DNA of 64,000 nt from Acetobacter sp. 46_36 (GTDB lineage Bacteria; Pseudomonadota; Alphaproteobacteria; RF32; CAG-239), in contig MNTT01000015.1 of the NCBI GenBank assembly GCA_001917135.1, positions 295,040 through 359,039 of the forward strand. Reading direction: 5' to 3'. How positions within the stretch are numbered: position 1 is the stretch's first letter; every line of letters begins with the position of its first letter. The position numbers were made by a program, and so were the translations under genes. The notes under the pieces were generated by a model, which saw only the letters and a program-made list of their open reading frames with translations, had not been told where the DNA came from and ran no database searches. Below, in pieces: positions 34,370 to 43,471 of the stretch.

Positions 34370-34588
34370 TTAAGCGACTTCTTTTTGCTTTTTAAACAGG
34401 ATAACATTGTTAAGGTCATGCTTTATCTCTTTATCGGAACAAATACCTGTCGCTAATGTTTTGTAGTTGCTTATAACCAAACCGCGTACAGCTGCTTTGC
34501 TGACGCAGATTCCGCCGGCAATCTTTCTGCCGCCGGCTTTGGCAAAAGCATTCCTCTTTGTTTCGTTGCTAATTGTTGCCTTAATCAT
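34370..34588 (-). CDS. Small basic hypothetical protein
   Basis: Not recognised. 72 residues from ATG 34588 (AAAGGAAAC upstream, the only good RBS; a longer frame from 34627 is AT-rich leader). The sequence is basic with a glycine-rich centre (FAKAGGRKIAGGICVSKAAVRG) and two Cys-containing patches (GICVSK, GICSDKE). It has its own RBS and terminator, which support a real gene. It is flanked by fba and tRNA-Ser, a region of small, low-conservation genes. Confidence 0.5.
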   Translation of the reverse strand: MIKATISNETKRNAFAKAGGRKIAGGICVSKAAVRGLVISNYKTLATGICSDKEIKHDLNNVILFKKQKEVA

Positions 34589-34865
34589 ATTTGTTTCCTT
34601 TCTTATTATTGACATAATAAATGACACCTTTAATTATTTTTGTCAATACTTATTTTGCGCATCTTGCAAAAATAAAAAAATAACTTCCCACAACTATATA
34701 TAGCGGCAAAAACTTAAATTAAAGTAAAGAAAGTTAAATATTTTTGTCTAAATAAGATCCGCAGACTCTGCCAAAAACCTATCCGCATTTGAAATATCGA
34801 CGGCAGCGCCTGCATAAATTGGAAACATATTGGCAGCATTATCTCTATAAACGGAAATAAGGTAC
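34589..34865. other. AT-rich stretch with no recognisable gene
   Basis: Between the small protein gene and the tRNA terminator. It is AT-rich and holds the small gene's promoter region; an open frame on the minus strand (34748-34966) runs into the tRNA and is not accepted. Confidence 0.4.
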
Positions 34866-34891
34866 AAAAAAAGCCTGCTTTTACAGCAGGC
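34866..34891 (-). terminator. Terminator downstream of tRNA-Ser
   Basis: GCCTGCT (minus strand), loop GTAAA, AGCAGGC, followed by seven T on the minus strand. It lies 8 bp from the CCA end of the tRNA. Confidence 0.8.
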
Positions 34892-34898
34892 CTTTAAC

Positions 34899-34986
34899 TG
34901 GCGGAGTGTACAGGACTCGAACCTGTGCATCCTTATTCGGGATGACGGATTAGCAATCCGCTGCATTACCTCTCTGCCAACACTCC
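34899..34986 (-). tRNA. tRNA-Ser (anticodon GCU)
   Basis: Minus strand: acceptor GGAGTGT pairing with ACACTCC, D arm, anticodon stem CGGAT/ATCCG with loop TTGCTAA (anticodon GCT), a long variable arm (CATCCCGAATAAGGATG) typical of tRNA-Ser, T arm ACAGGTTCGAGTCCTGT and an encoded CCA end. It reads AGC/AGU codons. Confidence 0.97.
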
Positions 34987-35140
34987 GTAACTTGATTTTG
35001 TTTACATTATGTTTTTATTCGCGTCAACATATTTTTTTCAGATTATGCATTTTATTAGATATGCACCGTTTTCATTTATTTACTGCATTTTAAACAAATT
35101 GCTATATAGTACAACCAATAAAAAGCTATGGAGAAAAAAT

Positions 35141-35572
35141 ATGAATCAGGAATATGAGTATATTGCAACCCTTAGTCCGGAAGAGAAAAAGATTTTCGTA
35201 GAGAGCTTTTGTTGTATGGTCTGCTCAGATAAAAAGGTAGCGAAAGAAGAGATAGATTTTTTGAAAAATATCGGCAAAATGTATGAAATTCCCGAAAAAG
35301 ACATTGTTGCCATCATGAAAAATCTGAATCGCGAAGAGGTTTTGGCAAAGGTCAGCACGATTACTGAGCGTAAAAAAGCGTTGCAGCTGATAAAAGAGTT
35401 ATGTTATTTAGCAAATTCTGACAGAGGTCTGGATGATGAGGAAATAGATTTCATCATTGATATGGCCGAACGCCTGAATATCGAAAATGAGAAAATAAAA
35501 CAAATTAACAAATGGGTATTAGACAAGATTGTCCTTCTTAAAACGGGGGATATCATACTCGAAAACGAGTAA
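35141..35572 (+). CDS. TerB-like domain protein
   Basis: A 143-residue soluble protein of TerB/DjlA-N type: acidic all-helical with FVESFCCMVCSDKKVAKEEIDFLKNI and LCYLANSDRGLDDEEIDFI, the two D-x-x-V/L-x-x-E-E-x-x-F loop motifs that can bind metal in TerB. It may take part in a membrane-stress module, but no other ter gene is nearby. The start at 35141 has GGAG 9 bp upstream; the longer frame from 35009 is AT-rich leader. A strong terminator follows. Confidence 0.7.
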   Translation: MNQEYEYIATLSPEEKKIFVESFCCMVCSDKKVAKEEIDFLKNIGKMYEIPEKDIVAIMKNLNREEVLAKVSTITERKKALQLIKELCYLANSDRGLDDEEIDFIIDMAERLNIENEKIKQINKWVLDKIVLLKTGDIILENE

Positions 35573-35610
35573 ATTCTCGAAAACGGGTAATATTATTTTG
35601 TAACATATCA

Positions 35611-35647
35611 ACGCCGGCCCCTGCCTTATAGCCGGCGTATTTTTTTT
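35611..35647 (+). terminator. Terminator of the TerB-like gene
   Basis: ACGCCGGC (35611-35618) and GCCGGCGT (35631-35638) form an 8-bp stem, followed by ATTTTTTTT. Confidence 0.88.
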
Positions 35648-35781
35648 GCTGCATCGAAATCTGTTTGCAGCGGCTGCCAAGTCCGTATTTAGAATAAATG
35701 GGCTCGTCTGTTCCAATTTATTGCTGTTTGTTCCCAATATCTCCCTACTGGATACAGGCTGCCGTTTTTTGCAAATTTTCT

Positions 35782-35810
35782 TTGCAAAAGCGGGATGTTT
35801 GTGTTATAGT
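35782..35810 (+). promoter_or_regulatory. Sigma-70 type promoter of the 319-residue protein gene
   Basis: TTGCAA (35782-35787), 17 bp, TATAGT (35805-35810), 30 bp before the start codon at 35841. Confidence 0.7.
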
Positions 35811-35840
35811 ATAAAAAATAATGCAGCAGAGGGCAAATCA

Positions 35841-36800
35841 ATGGGTGAGAATATCAGTCATGCGGAGCTTTTTCGGATTATAAACCGTGCTGTTGCCGGC
35901 TGTGCAAATCATAAAAATATTCCTGTAAATACTGAAATTTCCATTTTCCGTGAACGTTATGCCTATCGTTTGGAACAAAATCGGCAGCTGGATATTTTTG
36001 AAGAAACGCTTCCCCAAAATAAAGAATTGACAGATGCCGTAGATTTCTGTGATAACCTTGAAGCCTATAGGCAGGCAACGGATATTGATGCTAACGAGAA
36101 CGATGAACTTGAAGAATGGCAATGCCGCCGTATATACAAAGGGATAGAGCGGTATCGCCGGCATATTTCGCCCGAAAACCTTGCGATGTTAAACATTTTG
36201 GAGTACAATATCAAACGCCGCCTTCCGGAATATCGGGAATTGCTGTTGCTTGAAGAATACAATCGGGAAGCATGCCGCATACATGATCTTAAATTGGGAT
36301 ATAATCGTCGCCGTCGTCAAAACCAAAGTGTTTCAAAAGACTATGAATGGGCTGCTTTGGGTTTCTTCAAAGAGGTCTTGCACGATGAAAATCTGAAAAA
36401 AATTAAAGGCTGTCCGGAAAAGCTGGCACTGTATATGAACAGTTTAAGAATAGTTGACTGCCTGCCTGCCGAAAAATATAATCGTACTGCCAAGTTTAAA
36501 TTAAAATATGATTTAAATTATGCCGTAAAAATAACAGCCGAAACGCTGAGCCGAGCCGAGTCGGATTTCCAACAAGCCCAAATGTATACAGAATTGGCCC
36601 AAAAAGCCGGATATGAGCAAAAGCGTTATTTAACGGCAATAGAACGCATAAATTTCTTTAAAGAAAATAAAGGTGCACACGATTCATCTGTTGCGGGAGG
36701 AACTTCCTCTCCTGCCGGAAATAAAAGCTTTAGAGGGAAACAGGAGATGTCCGTAGCAGCAAGAAATAAACGGGCATACGAGGAATGGCTTTATCGGTAA
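35841..36800 (+). CDS. Hypothetical charged helical protein
   Basis: Not recognised. 319 residues, starting at ATG 35841 with GAGGG upstream; a longer open frame from 35646 reaches back over the promoter and is rejected. Strongly charged and largely helical, with arginine-rich runs (GYNRRRRQNQS, ECRRIYKGIERYRRHI-type) and several predicted helices (FFKEVLHDENLKKIKG, LSRAESDFQQAQMYTELAQKAG). No signal peptide or membrane segment. It has its own promoter and a bidirectional terminator behind it, so it is a single-gene unit. Its base composition is like its neighbours. Confidence 0.65.
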   Translation: MGENISHAELFRIINRAVAGCANHKNIPVNTEISIFRERYAYRLEQNRQLDIFEETLPQNKELTDAVDFCDNLEAYRQATDIDANENDELEEWQCRRIYKGIERYRRHISPENLAMLNILEYNIKRRLPEYRELLLLEEYNREACRIHDLKLGYNRRRRQNQSVSKDYEWAALGFFKEVLHDENLKKIKGCPEKLALYMNSLRIVDCLPAEKYNRTAKFKLKYDLNYAVKITAETLSRAESDFQQAQMYTELAQKAGYEQKRYLTAIERINFFKENKGAHDSSVAGGTSSPAGNKSFRGKQEMSVAARNKRAYEEWLYR

Positions 36801-36896
36801 GCCTGCCGAATATTGCTGATGTTGTAGCCTAAATGTTGCACCTAAAACATTTTTTTATTAAAAGCTTGTTCGCCATAGATTTGAATGTCGATAACA

Positions 36897-36932
36897 AAAA
36901 AGAGTTCCAAGCATATGCTCGGAACTCTTTTT
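36897..36932. terminator. Bidirectional terminator
   Basis: AAAAAGAGTTCC (36897-36908) and GGAACTCTTTTT (36921-36932), a 12-bp perfect stem whose ends provide a T-run on both strands, between convergent genes. Confidence 0.8.
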
Positions 36933-36946
36933 AATTTTGATGCGGT

Positions 36947-37843
36947 TTAACGCAATACTGCGTTTCCCTCAAGGATCCATTCTTCCTCATTGTACTCTAC
37001 CCAGTAGTCGTACTCTGAGTTCATTTTCTTGTCCACATTAAATTCAGGACAAGAAAATTTAACGGTGCAAATGATAGGGTAGCGGAGATATTCCTTTTCC
37101 CCTTCCTTTGCAGAAACACCGCTTTGGGTGTTATCACCATTGTCCCAAGGACGGTCAATCCACAAACCTGATTCTTCATCATATTTGTAGGTGTTGTCCT
37201 TGTGATGTTTAATGGAAAAACCATTAAACTTCATGGTGATATTCACCGGGTCCATCTGGATTTCTCCAAGATGTTCGTCCGTGAAGAAACCGGCGAAAGA
37301 GTTGCAGCTTCCCGTGGGATCAAATGCATCTTCGGGATTGCTCTCGGAGATGACATTGAAGTGGAATTCACCGGATGTACGAGTGATTGTCCATCCGCCT
37401 TCAACGACTGTAGAGTCGTTAGAAGTTTCATACGAATTGCGTTTCAGCTGTTTCGTATGGTTTGTGAACTCTTTCTGATAGAGTTTATATCCCTTGGACA
37501 TAGCCAAAGAAATATTTCTCCATTCAGCGGGCATGACACTACTGAAACTATAGGAACGAACAGAATCTTTGTAATGGGTTTGCCCCATATATTCTGCTTC
37601 GTACTTGTCATTGATAACCAAATGGAAATCAACGACGCCATCTTCAGACAGTGTAGTCTTCTTTTCTACAATTGTAGAGAAAGAAAACTTCCAGTCAATG
37701 TAATCCTCGTCTTCTTCTGGGATTTCCGGCTTTTCAGCAGGAGCTTCCGGAAGAGAAGCCATCATCACACTTTCCTCACCAGAACATGCTGACAAGAAAA
37801 CGACACTTAATAAAACTGCGACAAATGAGAATAAATTCTTCAT
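36947..37843 (-). CDS. Hypothetical lipoprotein
   Basis: Not recognised. 298 residues with lipoprotein signal VVFLSAC (Cys20), then an acidic linker rich in Pro and Glu (APAEKPEIPEEDEDY), then a beta-rich body with many aromatic residues (YIDWKFSFSTIVEKK, GGWTITRTSGEFHF, PVNITMKFNGFSIKHH) and the last part WVEYNEEEWILEGNAVLR. The alternating pattern suggests a beta-sandwich or lipocalin-like fold; this is inference. Its base composition is slightly richer in GC than its flanks. It is monocistronic with a terminator at 36897-36932. Confidence 0.65.
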   Translation of the reverse strand: MKNLFSFVAVLLSVVFLSACSGEESVMMASLPEAPAEKPEIPEEDEDYIDWKFSFSTIVEKKTTLSEDGVVDFHLVINDKYEAEYMGQTHYKDSVRSYSFSSVMPAEWRNISLAMSKGYKLYQKEFTNHTKQLKRNSYETSNDSTVVEGGWTITRTSGEFHFNVISESNPEDAFDPTGSCNSFAGFFTDEHLGEIQMDPVNITMKFNGFSIKHHKDNTYKYDEESGLWIDRPWDNGDNTQSGVSAKEGEKEYLRYPIICTVKFSCPEFNVDKKMNSEYDYWVEYNEEEWILEGNAVLR

Positions 37844-38280
37844 AATGTCACGCCATCCTCAAACTGTTTCCAGTTGTTTACTATGACGTTATAATTTGAA
37901 TAGCATCTGACTATTGGGGGCAATTTCAATAGAATCTTTTAATCGGTTAACCTGAGGTACTGTGCTTCGCTCGCGGTGGCTCTTGTCGTATGGCTCTTCA
38001 ATTAAAATATCTCTTCATTGCTGTCCGGTACTTCCAGATGCGTCTGTTTATAATCATTTTAAAAAGTGAACTAAAGCCGCATCAAGTTTATAATAATAAA
38101 AAATAAAACTTAGAAACAGAATAATTCACTTTAGGATTTTAATATACCATATTTTTAACCTTTCGTCAAGCCTTTGCCGATTCGTTTTTTGGCATTTTCT
38201 GCTAAAAAAAGCAAAAAAATGCAATTTTTTAATTCTTTCTGTGTTTTTTTTCCGGCAGCCTGATTTGTTTCCTGAACCAT
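37844..38280. other. 437-bp intergenic region
   Basis: Very AT-rich from about 38035 to 38260; it holds the upstream region of the lipoprotein gene on the minus strand, and a stretch at 37889-38058 that looks like a decayed coding sequence. No RNA gene was recognised. Confidence 0.5.
37889..38058 (-). pseudogene. Possible decayed gene fragment
   Basis: Two short adjoining frames on the minus strand have protein-like composition: NDYKQTHLEVPDSNEEIF then stop (38058-38002), and, in another frame, LIEEPYDKSHRERSTVPQ continuing to MLFKL then stop (38014-37889). Neither has a start with an RBS. Joined by a frameshift they would form one acidic C-terminus. Weak evidence; chance frames are possible. 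Confidence 0.25.
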
Positions 38281-38312
38281 AAAAAACGCCCGGAATCGTA
38301 AAATTCCGGGCG
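38281..38312 (-). terminator. Terminator of glgP
   Basis: On the minus strand GCCCGGAAT, TTTACG, ATTCCGGGC, then GTTTTTT; it lies 20 bp after the glgP stop. Confidence 0.85.
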
Positions 38313-38331
38313 GGTGGATTCAGAAGCTTTT

Positions 38332-40863
38332 TTATGCGGATTTTGCTTCCTGTTCAGGTTCAAAAGCATCATCAGAATCAACGCTTTTAACATGCCATAT
38401 CTTGTCGGCGTATTCGGCAACGGCTCTGTCGCTCGAAAAATAACCGACTTTCGCAACGTTATAAATAGCTTTTTTCGCCCATTCGTCCTGCTTAAGATAT
38501 GCTTTTTCTGCCTCTTTCATAGCATTGTTGAATGCTTCCAAATCAGCCAAAACAAAGAAGTAATCGCGATTTAGTAATTCGTCAAAAATAGGCTTAAACA
38601 GCGACGGAGAATCCTTTTCGCAGAAGAGGTTTGAGTTAATCGCATTCAAGATGCGTTTAATATACTCAGATTCTTCATAAATTTTGCGCGGATTATATGT
38701 CGGGCGCATTTCCTGAATCTCATTCTCGCGCAGGCCGAACAGGAAGAAATTGTCTTCACCGACGGCTTCGCGGATTTCAATATTCGCACCGTCGTATGTC
38801 CCGACCGTCAAAGCGCCGTTTAAAGCAAATTTCATATTGCCCGTGCCGGAAGCTTCAAAGCCGGCCGTTGAAATCTGCAGGCTGACGTCTGCCGCCGGAA
38901 TAAGCACTTCCGCAACGGAAACCTTATAGTCCGGGATAAAGACGACTTTCAGAGAGTCTCCGACTTTTGCATCGTTATTGACGACTTGCGCCACATTGTT
39001 TATCAGTTTGATAATAAGTTTGGCAAAAGTATAAGACGGTGCCGCTTTTCCCGCAAAAATATATGTTTTGGGACAAATCGGCCGTACGTTGTCGCGTACA
39101 ATTGCCAGATATTCGCCGATAACCTGCAAGATAGCCATTAACTGCCGCTTATATTCATGAATACGCTTAGCCTGTACTACAAACATGCTGTTTGTCGTAA
39201 CGGCAACGTTTGTACGCTTAAAGATTTCATGGCGCAGCAGCTCCTTGTTGGTTTTCTTAATTTTCATAAAACGCTTAACAAAATCTGCATCGTCAGCAAA
39301 GTCGGCAATTTTGCTCAACAGTTCCAAATGGGAAATCCAGTCTTTGCCGATTTTGTCGGAGATAAGAGTCGCCAAATTCGTATTAGCATGCAAAAGCCAG
39401 CGTCTTGGCGTAATGCCGTTGGTAATATTGGTGAATTTTTCCGGCCAGAGTTCATAAAATTCCGGTACCAGCGAGGTCTTAATCAGCTCGGAGTGAATTT
39501 TGGCCACGCCGTTAACCGAGAAGGATCCGACGATAGACAGGTTTGCCATACGGATAATCTGTGCATCGCCTTCACCGGAAACAATGGAAACTTTAGCCAG
39601 TTTTTCGCTCGTTTCGCCGAATTTTGTTTTCGCAAATTCAATAAATCTGCGGTTTATTTCATAAATAATCTGCAAATGGCGCGGCAGCATATGCTGGAAA
39701 TACTTGACCGGCCAGGTTTCCAGTGCTTCCGGAAGCAGGGTATGGTTCGTATAGGCAAAGACTTTGGTTACAATGTTCCAGGCCGATTCCCAGTCTTGTC
39801 CGTAAACATCGACAAGCAGACGCATCATTTCCACAATGGCAAGCGCCGGGTGGGTATCGTTCAGCTGAATGCATACCAAGTCGGGAAGCTTGTCAAAATC
39901 GTTGCTCTTTTCCAAAAATCTTCTGAAAATATCCTGAATCGCGCAGGAAACAAAGAAATATTGCTGTGAAAGCCGGAGTGCCTTGCCGGATTCGATTGCA
40001 TCAGACGGATAAAGTACTTTTGAAATGGCCTCAGTTTTGATTTTGTCTTCCACCGCTTCAATATAGCCGCCGTTATTGAATATATCAATATCAAATTCGT
40101 CGTCGGTTTTTGCCGAAAAAAGCCGTAAATAATTAACCGATTTGCCGTCATATCCGACTATCGGGAAATCATACGGAACGCCGTACAGCGTATGCGTATT
40201 GGCCCAAACGTAAGTGTCTTTGCCGCTGGCGTCTTTGTAGGTTTCGACATTGCCGAACATCGGGATGGTTACCTGTCTGTCCGGGCGAGCCAGTTCCCAG
40301 GGTGAAAAGTCGGAAAACCAGTCGTCGGCCTGTTCCACCTGCCAGCCGTTTTCAAATTTTTGCTTAAACAGCCCGAACTGATAATTAATCCCATAGCCAA
40401 ATCCCGGAAGGCCGAGCGACGCCATCGAGTCCAAATAGCAGGCAGCCAGCCTGCCAAGTCCGCCGTTACCCAAAGCCGGGTCATATTCGGTGTCAAAAAT
40501 TTCTTCCATGGAAATATCCGGAAAACCGTCAATTTTTATGTCTTTTAACAAGTCATAAAGACCGAGGTTATGCAGGTTGTTTTCCAGCGAACGGCCAATC
40601 AGGTATTCAATGGAGAGGTAATACACTCTTTTGGCCGACTTTTCATTATAGCGGGCCATTGTGTTGTACATTTCATCCATTGCAAATTCCCGAACCGCCA
40701 GAGAAATGGCATACAAAGCCTCTTCTTTGGTAACTTCGCAGGTTCTTTTGCCGATAAAATATTTGATATAATGCTCAATAGAAAGCTTCAGCCGTGCTTT
40801 TTTCATTTCATCGCTGATTTCTAATTTACCTTTTTTCAATACACAATCTCCCAAATTAAACAT
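38332..40863 (-). CDS. glgP: Glycogen/alpha-glucan phosphorylase
   Basis: Phosphorolysis of alpha-1,4-glucans to glucose-1-phosphate. The 843-residue protein has the family length. Motifs: YYLSIEYLIGRSLENNL, EYDPALGNGGLGRLAACYLDS, INYQFGLFKQ, IQLNDTHPALAIVEMMR, and the PLP lysine in EASGTGNMKFALNGALT. No other glycogen gene is in the window. The start codon used (40863) has little RBS; the first residues MFNLGDCVLKKG may contain the true start a few codons later. It is monocistronic and diverges from the tolC-like gene. Confidence 0.95.
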   Translation of the reverse strand: MFNLGDCVLKKGKLEISDEMKKARLKLSIEHYIKYFIGKRTCEVTKEEALYAISLAVREFAMDEMYNTMARYNEKSAKRVYYLSIEYLIGRSLENNLHNLGLYDLLKDIKIDGFPDISMEEIFDTEYDPALGNGGLGRLAACYLDSMASLGLPGFGYGINYQFGLFKQKFENGWQVEQADDWFSDFSPWELARPDRQVTIPMFGNVETYKDASGKDTYVWANTHTLYGVPYDFPIVGYDGKSVNYLRLFSAKTDDEFDIDIFNNGGYIEAVEDKIKTEAISKVLYPSDAIESGKALRLSQQYFFVSCAIQDIFRRFLEKSNDFDKLPDLVCIQLNDTHPALAIVEMMRLLVDVYGQDWESAWNIVTKVFAYTNHTLLPEALETWPVKYFQHMLPRHLQIIYEINRRFIEFAKTKFGETSEKLAKVSIVSGEGDAQIIRMANLSIVGSFSVNGVAKIHSELIKTSLVPEFYELWPEKFTNITNGITPRRWLLHANTNLATLISDKIGKDWISHLELLSKIADFADDADFVKRFMKIKKTNKELLRHEIFKRTNVAVTTNSMFVVQAKRIHEYKRQLMAILQVIGEYLAIVRDNVRPICPKTYIFAGKAAPSYTFAKLIIKLINNVAQVVNNDAKVGDSLKVVFIPDYKVSVAEVLIPAADVSLQISTAGFEASGTGNMKFALNGALTVGTYDGANIEIREAVGEDNFFLFGLRENEIQEMRPTYNPRKIYEESEYIKRILNAINSNLFCEKDSPSLFKPIFDELLNRDYFFVLADLEAFNNAMKEAEKAYLKQDEWAKKAIYNVAKVGYFSSDRAVAEYADKIWHVKSVDSDDAFEPEQEAKSA

Positions 40864-41026
40864 ACTTTACTATTCACAAAACTATAGTGAAATAGTTTGA
40901 ATTTTCGTTAATAATATAAGATTATTTTATAAAATAAAAACCGGGATTGGCGTTTTTTTAACAATTATGTGCTAAAGAAAAAACGAACGAATCTTTTTTG
41001 ATATGGATAAAAAGGAAAACTTAACG

Positions 41027-42403
41027 ATGAAAAAGCTTAGTCTTCTTGCGCTGGTTCTTACTGTTTCAACCGCGCTTTCTGCAAATGCGGATACACTGGA
41101 AACAGCCTTGGCCAAAGCGTATGAATATAATCCTGCGCTTAAAGCCGCCCGCGCTGCAACGGGAGCCGTCGATGAAAACGTAGCGATTGCAAAATCAGGG
41201 TATCGCCCGACATTGACCGTAGAAGGCGGATATTCAGATTCGAAGATAAATACAAACAGTACGGTCAACGGGGTTGCGCAGCGTCCGGTAGACGGTTATG
41301 AAAGAACCTTGGCCGCAAAGGTGTCGCAGCCGATTTTCAGCGGTTTTAAAACCGTTAATTCCGTCAGTTCTGCCAAAAGTTCCGTAAAAGCAGCGCAGGC
41401 CAGTCTTTTGGCAACCGAGCAGGATATTTTGCTCAGTGCGGCAACCGCGTATCTGAACGTAATGCGCGATGAGGCAATTGTAAAACTGCAAAAAAATAAT
41501 GAAAAACTTTTGAAAAAAGAGCTGGATGAAACCCGCGAGCGTTTCAAAGTCGGTGAAGTTACCACGACCGACGTATCTCAAGCTGAGGCAAGCTACGCGT
41601 CCGCCCAATCCCAGCGCATTTCGGCGGAAGGTGATTTGGAAGCGTCAAAAGCTGTTTACAAGCAGATAATCGGCGAAGAGCCGAAAGGAACGGAAGATCC
41701 TAAAGCAATTGAAAAAATGTTTCCGAAAAGTATGGATGAGGCGTTGAATTATGCCAGGATTCACAATTATGACCTGAATGCTGCCAAACATAACCTGAAA
41801 GCAAAAAAATATGATGTCAAAACCAATCAGGGGGATTTGCTGCCGTCTGTAAATGCTTATGCAATGGCCGGACGCATCAAAACTCAGGATTACCAGTACG
41901 ATAAAAATCCGACTAACAATTCGGTCGAGCTTGGCGTAAATTTCTCGATTCCTCTCTATAATGCGGGTTCCAGCCGGGCAAAAATCCGCCAGAGCAAATA
42001 TTATCGCTGGCAGGCTCAGGAAGACCTGCTAAATACACAGGACGCCTTGTATTCCGATATTACCAGCTATTGGGAATATTTGAGTGCGAATAAAGCCAAA
42101 ATTAAATCGGTAAAAGCACAGATTAAGGCCTATCAGGTTGCCTTAAACGGTGTACGGGAAGAGGAAGCCCTTGGCAATCGTACTGTTCTTGATGTCTTAA
42201 ACCAATATCAGTACTTGTTAAACTCTGAAGTGGAAGAAGTTACAACCCGGCATGACTATTATGTTTCCGGCTTGGGCTTGCTGCAGGCTATGGGTAAGTT
42301 GACGGCCAAAGACCTGAACTTAAAAGTTGATTTATATGACGCTGATGCTAAATATGAAGAAACATCGGGAAAGTGGCTTTCAACCAGTATAGATAAAGAA
42401 TAA
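41027..42403 (+). CDS. tolC: TolC-family outer-membrane efflux protein
   Basis: A trimeric outer-membrane channel for type I secretion and efflux. From ATG 41027 (458 residues) the protein has a signal peptide (MKKLSLLALVLTVSTALSANA) and two OEP repeats: ETALAKAYEYNPALKAARA near the start and DEALNYARIHNYDLNAAKHN in the middle, with YLNVMRDEAIVKL and LGNRTVLDVLNQYQYLL. These are typical of the TIGR01844 type I secretion channel. AAGGA lies about 10 bp upstream; the alternative start at 41003 has no RBS. The RND-operon outer-membrane factor at 13.2 kb is a different subfamily with a lipobox. Confidence 0.9.
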   Translation: MKKLSLLALVLTVSTALSANADTLETALAKAYEYNPALKAARAATGAVDENVAIAKSGYRPTLTVEGGYSDSKINTNSTVNGVAQRPVDGYERTLAAKVSQPIFSGFKTVNSVSSAKSSVKAAQASLLATEQDILLSAATAYLNVMRDEAIVKLQKNNEKLLKKELDETRERFKVGEVTTTDVSQAEASYASAQSQRISAEGDLEASKAVYKQIIGEEPKGTEDPKAIEKMFPKSMDEALNYARIHNYDLNAAKHNLKAKKYDVKTNQGDLLPSVNAYAMAGRIKTQDYQYDKNPTNNSVELGVNFSIPLYNAGSSRAKIRQSKYYRWQAQEDLLNTQDALYSDITSYWEYLSANKAKIKSVKAQIKAYQVALNGVREEEALGNRTVLDVLNQYQYLLNSEVEEVTTRHDYYVSGLGLLQAMGKLTAKDLNLKVDLYDADAKYEETSGKWLSTSIDKE

Positions 42404-42414
42404 CGGAGAAATAA

Positions 42415-42645
42415 ATGTCAGAACGCGAAGATATTGACGATGCAACGGCAACGCTTCGCCAGAGCGTTATTGAAGCAAAAAGCAACAGGCACTGCCTGCG
42501 TGATTTCAGCGGGGAGGTTTTTGAACTGACACCGGATATGCTTGTCAGCGAAAACAGTTTTAATCCGGAAGAAAAATCTGAATTAGCTGGAGTCGCAGAA
42601 TGTATTTTGCATAAATATGCAAAATTGCTTTCTATTGCAAAATAA
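42415..42645 (+). CDS. Small acidic protein cotranscribed with tolC
   Basis: Not recognised. 76 residues, acidic, helical, no signal peptide (MSEREDIDDATATLRQS, CILHKYAKLLSIAK at the end). It begins 11 bp after tolC with GGAG in front, and a terminator follows it, so it is the second gene of the tolC operon. Downstream of tolC, other alphaproteobacteria often have a gene of the PopZ/DUF2497 family; this short protein shows no clear relation to it. Confidence 0.6.
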   Translation: MSEREDIDDATATLRQSVIEAKSNRHCLRDFSGEVFELTPDMLVSENSFNPEEKSELAGVAECILHKYAKLLSIAK

Positions 42646-42672
42646 AAGCAGTTCTGTATGAAGCAAACTGTT

Positions 42673-42711
42673 AAAAGCAGGTGCGGCAGCACCTGCTTTT
42701 ATTTATTTTTT
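42673..42711 (+). terminator. Terminator of the tolC operon
   Basis: AAAAGCAGGTGC (42673-42684) and GCACCTGCTTTT (42689-42700), a perfect 12-bp stem with a 4-nt loop, then ATTTATTTTTT. Confidence 0.88.
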
Positions 42712-42754
42712 CAAATTCTCCGTTGCGTTTCAGGCAAGAACATATGGCAGCATA

Positions 42755-43471
42755 TCACCGGCAGACTCTTGCCACAGTCAAAGCGTCAACAGATTTTGCC
42801 CCTGCTTTTTTTAAGACTTTGGCACATTCTTTCAGAGTTGACCCTGTTGTAAACACGTCATCAATAAGAACAATGCGCTTTCCTTTGATATTTTCAGGAT
42901 GGGCAACTTCAAAGGCATTTCGAACGTTTTTCAACCGTTGTTTGCCGCTGCAATGAACCTGCGGCAGCGTGTGGCGGGTTTTCTTCAGCGATTTGTAATC
43001 GACGGGAATACCGCATAATTTGGATAAGCCTGCGCTTAAAACGGCAGATTGATTGTATTTTCTTTTAAACATGCGGGTATAGTGCAGCGGAACAGGAATA
43101 ATCAAGTCAACTCCGGCATTAAAAATATCTTTTCCAGCCATATACAGCCACCGCGCCAATAACATTTTATTTTCTACGTGATCAAAAAACTTAAAGTCCA
43201 AAATTAATTTTTTTGAATGGTCGTTGTATTCAACGGCCGCCCGGCACAAACGAAAAGGCATTCTTTTACTGAGGCATTCTGCACAGTAATAAGAGCTGTT
43301 AACCGTTTCGGGAAAAGGCCTGCCGCATTTCTTGCAGTAAGGCCTGCTGATAAAGTCAATTTTAGTAAAGCAGTCGGAACATAAGCTGTTATCGGAGTGA
43401 ATTTCTTTTCCGCACAATAAACAACGCGGCGGCAGCAAGATATCTAACAGTAAACGCAGCCACTTTGTCAT
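42755..43471 (-). CDS. comF: ComF-family phosphoribosyltransferase-like protein
   Basis: A 238-residue protein with an N-terminal zinc-binding part (CLLCGKEI, CSDCF, CKKCGRPF, CAECL, four CxxC pairs) and a C-terminal phosphoribosyltransferase domain with the PRPP loop RIVLIDDVFTTGSTLKEC. ComF supports DNA uptake in competent bacteria; in others the role is unclear. dprA (56282) is also in this window. It overlaps sucD by 4 bp and is the last gene of the suf-suc operon. Confidence 0.9.
   Translation of the reverse strand: MTKWLRLLLDILLPPRCLLCGKEIHSDNSLCSDCFTKIDFISRPYCKKCGRPFPETVNSSYYCAECLSKRMPFRLCRAAVEYNDHSKKLILDFKFFDHVENKMLLARWLYMAGKDIFNAGVDLIIPVPLHYTRMFKRKYNQSAVLSAGLSKLCGIPVDYKSLKKTRHTLPQVHCSGKQRLKNVRNAFEVAHPENIKGKRIVLIDDVFTTGSTLKECAKVLKKAGAKSVDALTVARVCR

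Noticed and set aside
34748..34966. Minus-strand ORF of 72 residues
   Set aside because: It runs through most of tRNA-Ser and its terminator; no RBS or family similarity.
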